This document shows, piece by piece, positions 11,604 through 23,780 of a DNA stretch of 64,000 bases. Under the pieces are notes generated by a model. The model made no database searches. It was not told the DNA's origin and saw nothing but the letters and a program-made list of their open reading frames with translations. Position numbers and translations under genes: made by a program. How positions within the stretch are numbered: position 1 is the first letter of the stretch; every line of letters starts with the position of its first letter. Origin of the DNA: Poa pratensis (Eukaryota > Streptophyta > Magnoliopsida > Poales > Poaceae); assembly GCA_947311845.1 (NCBI GenBank), contig CAMZMU010000048.1:24384431-24448430 (forward strand). The letters run 5' to 3'.

Positions 11604-14600
11604 GTTCCGACGCTCCGGGGCCCCGGTTCGGCGAAACCCTGAATCCGCTGGAAAAACCCTAACGTTTCCATCTACCCCCATAGACGTGCGTCGAAAGGGG
11701 GTAGGCCAGTGGACTTTCTTGCTTTGTTGTGTTAGGTTAGGCCATAGGAAGGTGAGAAACCAAAGTGTACCCCAAATCGACACAAGATTCCATCCGGATC
11801 GCCCGAAAGGGGAGTTTTCACCTCTAAGTGCAGAAACTCACTAGAGAGAAAGTGAAGCCGGTGATGTCGGTCACACCTAGGAGTAGATTCTTGCACATCT
11901 ACAACACACAACACACTTGTATACATATGGTATGTCACAACCTAGGTTTGGATGGGGTTCCAACGCTCCGGGGCTCCGCTTCGGCGAAACCCTGAATCCG
12001 CTGGAAAAACCCTAACGTTTCCGTCTACCCCCATAGACGTGCGTCGAAAGGGGGTAGCCCAGTGGACATTTTTGCTTGGTTTTGTTAGGTTAGGCCATAG
12101 GAACACGAGAAACCAAATTCTACCCTAAATCGACACAAGATTCCATCCGGTTCGCCCGAAAGGAGAGTTTTCACCTCTAAGTGCAGAAACTCACTAGAGA
12201 GAAAGTGAAGCCGGTGATGTCGGTCACACCTAGGAGTAGATTCTTGCACATTTACAACACACAACACACTTGTATACATATGGTATGCCAGAACCTAGGT
12301 TTGGGTGGGGTTCCGACGCTCCGGGGCCCCGGTTCGGCGAAACCCTGAATCCGCTGAAAAAACCCTAACGTTTCCGTCTACCCCCATAGACGTGCGTCGA
12401 AAGGGGGTAGCCTAGTGGACATTTTTGCTTGGTTTTGTTAGGTTAGGCCATAGGAACATGAGAAACCAAAGTCTACCCTAAATCGACACAAGATTCCATC
12501 CGGTTCGCCCGAAAGGGGAGTTTTCACCTCTAAGTGCAGAAACTCACTAGAGAGAAAGTGAAGCCGGTGATGTCGGTCACACCTAGGAGTAGATTCTTGC
12601 ACATTTACAACAGACAACACACTTGTATACATATGGTATGGCATAACCTAGGTTTGGGTGGGGTTCCGACGCTTCGGGGCCCCGGTTCGGCGAAACCCTG
12701 AATCCGCTGGAAAAACCCTAACGTTTCCGTCTACCCCATAGACGTGCGTCGAAAGGGGGTAGCCCAGTGGACTTTCTTGCTTGGTTGTGTTAGGTTAGGC
12801 CATAGGAGCATGAGAAACCAAAGTGTACCCCAAATCGACACAAGATTCCATCCGGTTCGCCCGAAAGTGGAGTTTTCACCTCTAAGTGCAGAAACTCACT
12901 AGAGAGAAAGTGAAGCCGGTGATGTCGGTCACACCTAGGAGTAGATTCTTGCACATCTACAACACACAACACAGTTGTATACATATGGTATGGCAGAACC
13001 TAGGTTTGGGTGGGCTTCCGACGCTCCGGGGCCCCGGTTCGGCGAAACCCTGAATCTGCTGGAAAAACCCTAACGTTTCCGTCTACCCCCATAGACGTGC
13101 GTCGAAAGGGGGTAGCCCAGTGGACTTTCTTGCGTGGTTGTGTTAGGTTAGACCATAGGAACATGAGAAACCAAAGTGTACCCCAAATCGACACAAGATT
13201 CCATCCGGTTCGCCCGAAAGGGGAGTTTTCACCTCTAAGTGCAGAAACTCACTAGAGAGAAAGTGAAGCCGGTGATGTCGGTCACACCTAGGTGTAGATT
13301 CTTGCACATCTACAACACACAACACACTTGTATACATATGGTATGTCACAACCTAGGTTTGGGTGGGGTTCCGAAGCTCCCGGGTCCCGCTTCGGCGAAA
13401 CCCTGAATCCGCTGGAAAACCCTAACGTTTCCGTCTACCCCCATAGACGTGCGTCGAAAGGGGGTAGCCCAGTGGACTTTCTTGCTTTGTTGTGTTAGCT
13501 TAGGCCATAGGAACATGAGAAACCAAAGTGTACCCCAAATCGACACAAAATTCCATCCGGTTCGCCCGAAAGGGGAGTTTTCACCTCTAAGTGCAGAAAC
13601 TCACTAGAGAGAAAGTGAAGCCGGTGATGTCCGTCACACCTAGGAGTAGATTCTTGCACATCTACAGAACACAACACACTTGTATACATATGGTATGGCA
13701 GAACCTAGGTTTGGGTGGGGTTCCGACGCTCCGGGGCCCGGTTCGGCGAAACCCTAAATCCGCTGGAAAAACCCTAACGTTTCCGTCTACCCCCATAGAC
13801 GTGCGTCGAAAGGGGGTAGGCCAGTGGACTTTCTTGCTTTTTTGTGTTAGGTTTGGCCATAGGAAGGTGAGAAACCAAAGTGTACCCCAAATCGACACAA
13901 GATTCCATCCGGTTCGCCCGAAAGGGGAGTTTTCACCTCTAAGTGCAGAAACTCACTAGAGAGAAAGTGAAGCCGGTGATGTCGGTCACACCTAGGAGTA
14001 GATTCTTGCACATCTACAACACACAACACACTTTTATACATATGGTATGTCACAACCTAGGTTTGGGTGGGGTTCCGACGCTCCGGTGCCCCGCTTCGGC
14101 GAAACCCTGAATCCGCTGGAAAAACCCTAACGTTTCCGTCTACCCCCATAGACGTGCGTCGAAAGGGGGTATCCCAGTGGACATTTTTGCTTGGTTTTGT
14201 TAGGTTAGGCCATAGGAACATGAGAAACAAAAGTCTACCCTAAATCGACACAAGATTCCATCCGGTTCGCCCGCAAGGGGAGTTTTCACCTCTAAGTGCA
14301 GAAACTCACTAGAGAGAAAGTGAAGCCGGTGATGTCGGTCACACCTAGGTGTAGATTCTTGCACATCTACAACAAACAACACACTTGTATACATATGGTA
14401 TGTCACAACCTAGGTTTGGGTGGGGTTCCGACGCTCCGGGGCCCCGGTTCGGTGAAACCCTGAATCCGCTGGAAAACCCTAACGTTTCCGTCTACCCCCA
14501 TAGACGTGCGTCGAAAGGGGGTAGCCCAGTGGACTTTCTTGCTTGGTTGTGTTAGGTTAGGCCATAGGAACATGAGAAACCAAAGTGTACCCCAAATCGA

Positions 14601-15209
14601 CTCAAGATTCCATCCGGTTCGCCCGAAAGGGGAGTTTTCACCTCTAAGTGCAGAAACTCACTAGAGAGAAAGTGAAGCCGGTGATGTCGGTCACACCTAG
14701 GTGTAGATTCTTGCACATCTACAACACACAACACACTTGTATACATATGGTATGTCACAACCTAGGTTTGGGTGGGGTTCCTAAGCTCCCGGGTCCCGCT
14801 TCGGCGAAACCCTGAATCCGCTGAAAAAACCCTAACGTTTCCGTCTACCCCCATAGACGTGCGTCGAAAGGGGGTAGCCCAGTGGACTTTCTTGCTTGGT
14901 TTTGTTAGGTTAGGCCATAGGAACATGAGAAACCAAAGTCTACCCTAAATCGACACAAGATTCCATCCGGTTCGCCCGAAAGGAGAGTTTTCACCTCTAA
15001 GTGCAGAAACTCACTAGAGAGAAAGTGAAGCCGGTGATGTCGGTCACACCTAGGAGTAGATTCTTGCACATCTACAACACACAACACACTTGTATACATA
15101 TGGTATGGCAGAACCTAGGTTTGGGTGGGGTTCCGACGCTCCGGGGCCCCGGTTCGGCGAAACCCTGAATCCGCTGGAAAAACCCTAACGTTTCCGTCTA
15201 CCCCCATAG
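11604..15209. repeat. tandem satellite array, ~10 units of ~352 bp
   Basis: The landmark TATGGTATG recurs ten times from about 11926 to 15101 at 351-355-bp spacing. Units share TTCGGCGAAACCCTGAATCC, the CATAGACGTGCGTCGAAAGG tract and GTGAAGCCGGTGATGTCGG, and appear very similar to one another. Variant features recur non-randomly: CATAGGAAGGTGAG is seen only in the units near 11735 and 13858, and AAGCTCCCGGGTCCC only near 13373 and 14782. This implies multi-unit duplication during growth. Each unit carries a 64-68-codon minus frame, but the period is not a multiple of three, so a continuous protein is not encoded. The last unit is cut at 15209 and joined to the duplicated flank. Confidence 0.97.
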
Positions 15210-15254
15210 GGTGCCTTTTCAAAATGTGCACGGCATATTGCAATTTTCCCTTAT

Positions 15255-15360
15255 CGTAAACTCCGCAAAACATCGTAAAGTCGTAAACTCGTAAAGTCGT
15301 AAAGTCGTAAAGTCATAAACTCGTAAAGTCGTAAACTCGTAAAGTCGTAAACTCGTAAAG
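15255..15360. repeat. 8-bp minisatellite, second copy
   Basis: Same octamers as 11514-11600 with one or two extra units. It is followed by part of a satellite unit (15361-15428) that breaks at CCGCATTTAATGC. It marks the right end of the segmental duplication around the satellite array. Confidence 0.9.
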
Positions 15361-15429
15361 GGGTTCCGACGCTCCGGGGCCCCGGTTCGGCGAAGCCCTG
15401 AATCCGCTGGAAAAACCATAACGTTTCCG

Positions 15430-16008
15430 CATTTAATGCACACGGCAAAGTCCCTCAGGTCCCCACCTGAATTAAATCGGTCGGGCCACACGCACGCACT
15501 GCTCGCACGAAATGCAAGAAAAAAAAAGCACACTTTGCACTCAAGAAATTGCAGATCAAGATCACGTTCTGGTGATTTTAAACATTTAATACGGTGGAGT
15601 ACAGAAAATCTGTTTCTGGACAGCAAAGTAAAACTATCAACTTTCAATTAACTAAAGACTATAATTAGCATTTTATTTTTATGTACAGAGCTATATACAC
15701 AATATTTACATGTTTTTAATGAAAAGCTTCGATGGAAAGATTTGTTTTGGTTTCATAGGCATGAACACAAGTGTTCAAGGTCGACCCCCATTTAACCATT
15801 ACTCATCTTTCCAATCACTTTTCTTTTTGAAAACGTTTTTAGATAACAACTACACCTAATTTTTTTGTAATTCGCATTCCCTATCCATAGTAAGATAAAG
15901 AACAACTTGATACTGAAAATAAAAACTACATAGAGATAAAGCAAACAAGTACACACAAGAACATTAACCTACGCTATGGCTCCCCGGCAACGGCGCCATA
16001 AAAGGTCT
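15430..16008 (-). mobile_element. CACTA interior, then 5' leader of a truncated gypsy element with tRNA-Asp PBS
   Basis: The left part still has a CACGGCAAAG motif (CACTA). Further right, TCCCCGGCAACGGCGCCA at 15981-15998 is the reverse complement of a tRNA-Asp primer-binding site, 10 bp beyond the LTR end at 16009. The leader continues leftwards and ends without gag. The exact border between leader and CACTA is not resolvable by eye. Confidence 0.65.
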
Positions 16009-17507
16009 TGATAACCCACAAGTATAGGGATCGCGTGTAGTCTTTTCGATAAGTAAGAGTGTCGAACCCAACGAGGAGCTAAAGGTAGGATAAGTATTCT
16101 CTCAAGTTCTATCAACCACTGATACAACTCTACGCACACTAAACGTTTGCATTATCTAGAAAATAAAACTACGGTATCAATACGGGTATGAGAGGTAGTT
16201 TTGCAAGATAATAAATACAAGAAAGTAAATGTTAGTGCTGCAGCAATAAAATACACTAAGTAACCATATATTAACAGTACCATGAGTGTGGAAAAGTGGT
16301 GGTAATTGTGGTGGCTTTGTCCAAGATTAATTAGTGAATGTACTTGGTTCATTGTCTTCGATGCAGTTTTCTATGTGGGAGTGGCTAAATATACATGCAC
16401 TCCACTACTTGGGATTACAAGTACTATATGATTGGATTGTTAGAAAGCATCCGCAAATACTAACAATGCATTAAGGTTTCCCCAACCATAGCCTTAAGTT
16501 CAAGGTCCTCTTACTCCCATACGTGCAACTAATCGGTTCGCGTTCTCAGGTTTCTGTCACTCCGGCAGAACTTCCCCCGCTTCGTTACAAATACTACCAA
16601 CCCTAGAGTTTTTGATCCATGCGCGCACAAATATAATGGACACCAAAGGACAGCACCATATAGACATACAACTCTAATGAACCTCATGCATTCAATTAAG
16701 CAATCAAAAGACAAATAAACTACGGAAACATGATGTAAATCATAGGATAAATATTATAGCATCAAACACCATGTTTACATAGGACGGTACAGAGGTTTGT
16801 GGGAGGATGAACCACTGAATACAAGGAGGAGATGGTGATGGAGATGGCGGTGAAGACGGCGGAGAGGGGCAGCGCGGCGGCGCAGGGCGGCGGCGGCGCC
16901 GGCGGTGCGGGGAACTCCTTTCCCCGCCGCCGGCAAGCTTGGGGAGCGCCGCCCCTTAGCCTCCCTCCTTCATGGCTTCTTGGGAGCCCTCCCCCATAGA
17001 GATGGGATCCATGGGGGAGGCAAAAACGTGGCTTTTGGTGGCTAAAATTCGTGGGTGGAGGAGTCCTCCACGAATTAGGTTTCCTCCCTTTATATATCTT
17101 CTCGGATTTCCGACACCCCCTTTTAGGGTTCCACCAAAACGGGACTACAGTCCGCGTCCGAACTCCGATTGGGCTGATCTCGGGCTTAAAATCTTCGTAT
17201 GGAAAATTGTGACAACTTTCGTAACAGCCAGGTCTCCATATAATGTCATCTTCGAGGGTCAAACTGGCAATCTTCGTAAAAAGTTCTCAGACAGATTTCA
17301 GCAAAGTCCCAATTCGACTCCAACAAGGTTTCCTCTTGTATTCTTGATAATTTCTACACATCAAAGAGTAAAACAAGAACATTGTGCACTTTTGCAACTA
17401 TTAGTAGGTTAGTCCAAATAAATAATAAACTTAATATAAAACAAGTGCTAAAAGCATAAAAATGGCATGAAACAATCAAAAATTATAGATACGTTTTGGA
17501 CGTATCA
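16009..17507 (-). mobile_element. gypsy 5' LTR (1.5 kb), minus orientation, inserted in the CACTA
   Basis: Read on the minus strand it starts TGATACGTCCAAAACGTATC at 17507 and ends GGGTTATCA at 16009, followed by a tRNA-Asp PBS. The start resembles the gypsy LTR at 36564 but it is a distinct family. The right flank (GAGGG, 17508-17512) has no partner at the left, where the element is truncated after its leader. It lies immediately upstream of the surviving exons of CACTA ORF1. Confidence 0.85.
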
Positions 17508-17508
17508 G

Positions 17509-18742
17509 AGGGAAAGGCAAAGCGGGCGGAGAACAAGGGTGGAACACACCGCCAAGGCAACCTCAGCCTCTCCCAATGCATACAAAATGAGGTGAGCAAA
17601 TGCATTCTTTAATCCACCTATGTTCGTGCTCTCTTTTGCAATATTGTCTCATTTTCACCTATGTTCGTGCCATCTTTGCAGAAATTGAAGACCGGCGTAG
17701 ACCCCTCGTCCTTCGCCGTTTGGGAAAAGATGCGTACCAGGGATACGCCGGATCCTGAGACAGGGTCGATGTGGATCAGCCAGACCGCCGAGCTCCGGAG
17801 CAAGGGGTACGGAGAGAAGTTCAAGGAGCACAACGGTGAGGAAGCTGACCCTCTCACCAGTCCACTTGACGTCGAGGCTGTCATGCTTGCGGGGCAAGGC
17901 GCGGCGAATGGCCGCTTGTGGATAGGTGACGGCTCCATCGACCCTCGCACCGTCCCGTCCCTACGCCAGGTCCGCCGTGGGAGGGCGTCTGGTGCGCCTG
18001 CTGTGGAGACCCGCCCACGAGTTTCGAGTCTAGCTGTCGACGAGCTCCGGCAAAAGCAGGTGCTCTATGAGCAGCAGCTGGAGCAGCAGCAGGAGCAGAT
18101 CCGGCGGCAGGACGAGCAGATGCGGCAGCAGCAGGAGCAGCATCAGGAGTATTGCAGGCAGCAGCAGGAGCATCAGAGGCAGATGATGGAGTGGATGTAT
18201 GGCACGATGCAGCGCCTTGCTCCTGGGGACGGGACTGTTGCCATGGGAATGTTCCCTCCACCGCCTCCACCGATGTTCGCATGGGTATGTTCTCAAACTT
18301 GTCATTCTATGCATCTTATTGTTATAACTAAATTACTTGTGTAATGCGAGACTTTTTTCATGTTGTAGATGAATCCAGGATCGGCGAGTGGATCTCACTC
18401 GATGGCGCCGCCGCTTGGTGGCCAGGATAATCCGGAGGGGCAGCCCCAAATCTCCAACCCTAACGTTGTCCGGAGGATGCCGTGGGTATGTTCGCACGAC
18501 TTGTCAAAATGCCATTGTCACTCTAGTTAGCCATGCCATTGCCACTTTAGTTCAACTTGTCAAAATTTAGTTAGTTGAACTTGTCAAATTTTACCCATTA
18601 GTTGAACTCGTCAAATTTTACCCATTAGTTGAACTTGTCAAATTTTAGTTAGCTTTCTTTTAATGCCACGACTATGCCATTTCCACCTAGTTGTCAAACT
18701 CATCATTTTTTTGCAAACATGTAGGACGATCCTCCTCAATGA
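17509..18742 (+). pseudogene. CACTA ORF1 (TNPA/Transposase_24-like) remnant, C-terminal exons
   Basis: Four exons can be read: <17509-17591, 17682-18284, 18369-18485 and 18725-18742. All junctions are GT-AG, the frame stays open across them, and the last exon ends in TGA. The first exon encodes an N-K-G-G-T-H-R-Q-G-N type segment, and the second a DPSSFAVWEKMRTRD block, both typical of the plant Transposase_24 family. A long Q/E-rich coiled coil follows (about 18050-18190) and then a proline run. The N-terminal part is missing because the gypsy LTR ends at 17507. In En/Spm systems this protein binds subterminal repeats; here only a truncated product could be made. Confidence 0.75.
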
Positions 18743-19424
18743 TGTTGAGGACCTACTCCGCCGCCGGAAGGCCAGTAGAGGTTAGTTACCATTTCAACTT
18801 GCTACCACTCTCGTTCAAAAACTTACTTCATGTCTCACTTAGATCGACATAGCCAATCAATGAATCTCCAATGGTCACTTATGTCTTTTGGTTTACCACA
18901 TAGATCAACTTGTGTCTTATTGTTTACTACATCTAACTTAGATCATGTCTTTTGGTTTACTACATCTAAACTTGTGCATATTCTTGAATTTGGATTTAAG
19001 AGCGTGACCAAAATATGCAACATATATCAACTTGTACATGGTTTACTTCATGTCTTCTATGCAACTTTGTCTAAGAATCAAAAATATGCACATTCATTGA
19101 TTTAAACATCTAAACTTGTACATGGATGCGTTGCAGGATGATATCGATGGCATGGATGCGTTTCCCGATGATTTGATGCCATCATTTGTTGTACTGACCT
19201 TCAGTATCAGTACTGTTGTAAATAATGATACCTGGATGTCATAATTGTGATGTTTGTGCTCAAATTGTGATGTTTGTGCTCAAATTGTGAATTATGTCTG
19301 ATCTGGCCCCTATATGGTTTGAATTTGATGTCGTGGGGTATTCTGGGATATATTGGCTATATATATGTGTTTAAATTGCAGGAATGGAATCAAAAACAGA
19401 AACAAAACTGGACCATATTGTCAA
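18743..19424. other. CACTA interior, non-coding
   Basis: Downstream of ORF1. It contains local repeats of AGTTGAACTTGTCAAATTTT around 18560-18650 and of TTGTGATGTTTGTGCTCAAA at 19246-19285. No transposase domain. Confidence 0.6.
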
Positions 19425-20035
19425 TTTGCCGTGTCAACACACACGGCAAAGATCTTTGCCGTGATGGGGCGCACGGCAAAGAGGACACGCGGCGCACACC
19501 TGTGCAACCTGGAAGGTGAGCGATGACCAAATGGTCACTTTGCCGTGCTGCGCAGGCCAATGCACACGGCAAAGGGCTGAGGCATCGTTCCTGGCATCGG
19601 CTCTGTGCCGTGCGTTTTTTCAGGAGAAGCACACGGCAAAGGGCAAACGTGTGCCGTGCAGTGCTGAGAAAGGAGCACGGCAAAGAAGTCGTGTTTGCCG
19701 TGCTTGGCTGGGCAGGGATCACGGCAAAGAAGTCGTGTTTGCCGTGCTTGGCTGGGCAGGGATCACGGCAAAGAAGTAGTGTTTGCCGTGCGTAGTCAGG
19801 GAGAGCACACGGCAAAGATTAGTTGACCCGGGGTGAGGGTTGACCCTCTCTGACAGATCTTTGCCGTGCTTTGTTCAAAAAGAACACGGCAAAGGCTTTG
19901 CCGTGCTTGTTTTGGGAAGGAACACAGCAAACATTCTTTACCGACAGCTATTAGGCCGTGTGATGTTTGCCGTGCGATTTGGCACGGCAAAGCCTTTGCC
20001 GTGCCGTTTTGCCGCACGGCAAATTCGTGATTTCC
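19425..20035. repeat. CACTA right subterminal repeat zone
   Basis: Dense TTTGCCGTG/CACGGCAAAG motifs in alternating orientation, including a tandem ~50-bp unit (GTGCTTGGCTGGGCAGG core) at about 19685-19790. Counterpart of 11010-11480. Confidence 0.9.
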
Positions 20036-20412
20036 GGTAGTGATTATTATATATTATATGCGAGACAATATAGTTATCACTGAATTTTTACTTCAAAGTA
20101 CTACGTGTTTGTGGTTATTATTTCCTTTTGCAAGATCGTGGTCATGTTTTTGTATCACATAGTGAACTCATGGTGTAATTATTGATGAACAGCTTGTTCT
20201 AATAGAACCTAATAACATGGAGTAACTTGAAACGGGGGTAGTATTAGACAAGGGTACCAGGCATCGAATGAAATCTTGCAAAATCTTCGGCTGCTCACCA
20301 AATACACTCCCCCATCAGGCTTAGTTGTTGTGAATTAAGCAAACGAATATCTAGTCAAAATGACCGTCAAGGGGCGCACAACTCTGCCATGCGGAAACGA
20401 CCAGACTAACAT

Positions 20413-20835
20413 GAGGACAGGCTGAGGACAAGCGCCTCGGTCGGTCCATCCCACATGCCCCACATCAATCCTAGATTCTACTACTTGTCTTATTTTATCA
20501 GACTCCCCGAGAAACCGTTAGCGAGAGTTACCAGACACGATATCGAAGATTGCTGTCGTTGTCGTCCTGGAAGCGGAGACCCCAGCATGGTCACACTCAC
20601 ATGGACCATATGAATGAACGAGCTGAGCTCCCACCGTGTACCTTTTCCCTCGAAGACTCCCAGTTTTAAAACCGCAAGCATCGGCATCGATCGGGCCAGC
20701 TGGGAGGCAGCCTCGCGCTAATCCTGGGTTAGTACTGTCATGCTAATTATCCTATCTCGAGGAAATCTACACTGATTGACTGGTACGATAGATCTCGTGG
20801 TGCATATGCTTTGACTCCAGAGTCCAGTGTGCATG
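20413..20835 (+). repeat. non-coding segment duplicated at 30463-30895 (copy 1)
   Basis: Shares an ordered series of blocks with 30463-30895: GAGGACAAG, AAACCGTTAG, GTTACCAGACACGA, a CCCAGTTTTAAAA-like block, AAGCATCGG, GGGAGGCAG, CTCGCGCTAATCC, and a TTGACTCCA/CTCCA tail. Both copies are in the same orientation. No reading frame is conserved. It may be an old duplication of a regulatory or gene-relic segment. Confidence 0.7.
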
Positions 20836-22228
20836 CTCTATGGCGAAGTCGGCAGAGCTACACTGGCTAGCTAGGTTACTATCTTTTTAATTAGCTCGAG
20901 GCGTGCATGGATTAGGTTAATCGGGCGGCACTAATTGGGGTCCCAGATTGGAGATTGGAGTATGCCCCATGTGTCCGGGACCATGCATGGCCGGTCAGGG
21001 TCAGCTGCTAGCCCTAGCTGCATGCACTTGTATAGACGACTAGTAGCTCCGATCATGCATCGAGAACATCGATCGAAATTGACCACCGGGGAGCCCATGG
21101 AATCCGTTGGATCATCGATCGATCGCGCCGGCAACTGATCGATGATCGAAACGCAAAGTTAATGACACCCATATCTTGTGGGCTTTGGTCGGTGGGTTCC
21201 AACGCACACGCCGTACCGTCAGCTTCTTGTTTACACGTTTCTTCAGCACTGTTACAGGGTACCAGCCACACTAGTATATGCATACACTCAACTGATGATG
21301 ATCCACTGGAGAGTACTGTACTGCTCGATCTCCTTGGATTGATCGCAAAACCCTAGGGAAATTAAGCAGTGTACGTAATTTACATTCCAGTACTTCGATC
21401 ATATGTGCATATGCGATTCGATCGTCGTCCGATTGTATAACTCTGGCAAGTTGATACGATTCGATTTGTCTCGGACAAGACGATCGGGCTGTGCCGGTCG
21501 ATCCTCGGACAGCATCAGTTGATATCGCATGCAGCTCACGTAGGTGGTTTTGCAGGAGGGGGACATGGACGCTGAGCCAGCGTCCTCGTGTTCAGTCTTC
21601 GATCGACAAAGCCAGTTAATTTTGTTCCCTGATCGAATTTTATCACGTTGTGCCGGCCGGCCAGCCAGGTGGAAATCAAAGGCGTTCCTAGCTATCGATT
21701 GATTCGCTTTTCGCTCGACCGGGTTAGTCAAACTAATGCATGCATGGTTTGTCGTCGTCGTTGTAAAGATGCTACTGGCTTAGCTAGCCTGTAACCAAAT
21801 TATTGTACTGCATGCATGCCTAACTGGCTAGCTCGATCTGCTAATCTTATCGACACTCAGCTTGTTGCCACATTCTGCGCCATGTAACTCGCGAGCTGTG
21901 GAAACAAAACTATTTGCCACTAGGTAAGGTAGCTGGGTAGATGATCGATGCATGGGACTGTGGTGATTATCTCCTCCTTTAATTTGATTGACAATCGAGG
22001 GATCGAGACACTTCTAATGTCTACAAGTGGATTAGGTGTCCTGTTGGGATCAGTACTCATGACTAAATGGCGAGACGAGACGCACGTCTTACTGTCATCC
22101 ATATGATAAACAGATGATGAGATCGGTGGAGGACGTCCCAATTAATCGCATTGGCATGCATAGACGACAGACAAGGCGACGTGATGCGTAGTCTCTAGAG
22201 ATGGAGATGGGCATGCGTGCACCGGCCA

Positions 22229-22249
22229 CCCCCCCCCCCCCCCCCCCCC
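22229..22249. repeat. (C)21 homopolymer
   Basis: Twenty-one consecutive C residues. Such runs can form G-quadruplex/i-motif structures and are prone to length error. Confidence 0.95.
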
Positions 22250-23481
22250 TTCTAGTCTCAATTTCTCAAGTAGCTCGCCTCCATGCCACCGGCCTAGCGT
22301 CGTCCTCGCCGGCCGCCGCCCCGCTGCATAGACCGACCCGACATGCATGTCCCTCTCAGCCCCGACGTCGGTCACGGCGGCGTAGGCAGCCGTCGACCAG
22401 TGCTGGTGGGATCCATGTCATCCGACCAGCGACTAGCGTATCAAGAGTGTATCGTGCTGGTATGGCAGGCCGGCTCTCAGCGTAGTTCTGCACGGGCCGA
22501 CACTTGTTTTTTTCAGCCATCGTCGCGCCGGCCTGCGCGGCTCTTAAGGATGCCTAAAGTGGAGGGCCAGCTTTACGGAGCTCGTCTTTTTTTTTTTCAA
22601 AATTCAAAATCATCATTTTTAATTTCAAAAAGCGAATTAAGAATCCTATGGGTAGATAATTTCGAAATCTACGGTGTGAAAAATATCAATGCAAAATTTG
22701 TATTATGTTAGACTACACAAAAAGATAAATGTTACAAAATTTAAAGTTTTTGAATATGTGTACTCGTTACCACCCAGATCCACCCATTTTTCATTATTTT
22801 GCAAATTATAATAAAGGGAATTTTGGATTTTTTTTTTGCACACTACCAAATCATATTATTATCAACATATGTATGCAAAAAAAAAATTCCAACACCCTCC
22901 TCTTCTTTTTTTTCTTCCTCCCACTCCCCCATTCTCCTTCCCATACATTCCCTCGCCACATCTACTCGCTATAGGAATGATGTAGTGCATTTTTCTTTTT
23001 TGACAAAAAACAGTGGGAATCTACTGCTCCTACTGTGTATTTTGTTATTTTGTGAAGTGCTAATGTACAAGAGATTTGTGCATCAAAAAGAAAAAATTAA
23101 ACAAAGCTATCTACCCAAGCTGAATAGAGGATGTATTTTCCCCCTAGTCGCTCTGCATTTTAACTATCTCAATTTCTTTACAAAGAGTTTTGCACGACAA
23201 AGATTAGGCTAAGCCCTTGGAAGATCATGACATTCCTGGTTCGCCAAATAACGCAAGCATCCATGACGATTAAGTCCATAAAGAAGGGCTTGTTGACTCC
23301 GTACTTCAACTACAAGATATTGTCTAGATGATTGAGATCCAATGCAGGACATAGATAGTTCCAACAAGCTTTTGGCATCCTAAGCCAGTGCCCTTAAAAG
23401 ACCGATGGATGCTCCGGGTCCGTTTTTGCTGGTTAAACCAGCGGTCCGATCCGGTTTTAAAATTATGACTGTGGTGCGTAG

Positions 23482-23499
23482 TTTTTTTTTTGATAAAGG
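23482..23499 (-). mobile_element. tail-only retroposon insertion
   Basis: An 18-bp insert, (T)10 followed by GATAAAGG, is flanked by perfect 9-bp direct repeats GGTGCGTAG (23473-23481 and 23500-23508). It looks like an extreme 5'-truncated non-LTR insertion consisting only of the 3' tail in minus orientation. Confidence 0.6.
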
Positions 23500-23698
23500 G
23501 GTGCGTAGGTAGTGACGAAGCACCGGTGATGGAACCAGCAAAAACCATCTAGTTAACCTTGAATCAAACCAGGTTCAGGCATATAGCTATGGTATGTATG
23601 TCTTCAATCGTTGTACACAAAAAAAATGCTTTAAAACAAGCTTAAGGCTGCAATTACTAAAAGGCCGTATGCGATCTTCCTATTGTTGTAATCTTCTA

Positions 23699-23780
23699 CT
23701 CCCTCCGTTCGGAAAAGGATGTCACAAAAATAAACTATAGATAGATCATTTTTGTGACATCCTTTTTCGAACGGAGGGAG
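23699..23780. mobile_element. Stowaway MITE (82 bp)
   Basis: CTCCCTCCGTTCGGAAAAGG at the left and its near-perfect inverse at the right, with TA duplications at 23697-23698 and 23781-23782. Nearly the whole element can fold into one hairpin. Confidence 0.93.

Larger units (their letters stand above)
10998..20042 (+). mobile_element. complete non-autonomous CACTA (En/Spm) transposon, 9.0 kb
   Basis: Termini are CACTACCGGAAAATCG at 10998 and the inverse CGTGATTTCCGGTAGTG ending at 20042. The imperfect TIR extends about 32 bp, ending in TGCCGTGCGGC on both sides. The 3-bp target duplication ATT is at 10995-10997 and 20043-20045. Both subterminal zones are packed with TTTGCCGTG/CACGGCAAA in both orientations, as in En/Spm-type elements where such motifs bind the element-encoded regulator. 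Internal contents are a 10-copy satellite array, an inserted gypsy LTR piece and the C-terminal exons of ORF1. No TNP2 transposase frame is recognisable, so mobility would need help in trans. It sits between the two HLS1-like genes. Confidence 0.95.

Noticed and set aside
11732..15099. Ten repeated 64-68-residue minus-strand frames
   Set aside because: They are the same part of each satellite unit. The 351-355-bp period changes frame from unit to unit, and there is no promoter or family match.
15981..15998. Sequence identical to the 3' end of tRNA-Asp
   Set aside because: Only 18 nt, directly next to an LTR: a primer-binding site, not a tRNA gene. The same applies at 38144-38161 and, for tRNA-Met, at 57283-57295.
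11010..20035. Regularly spaced short repeats (TTTGCCGTG), superficially CRISPR-like
   Set aside because: Orientation alternates, spacing is irregular, they sit only at the ends of a CACTA element with a proper TSD, and the genome is eukaryotic.
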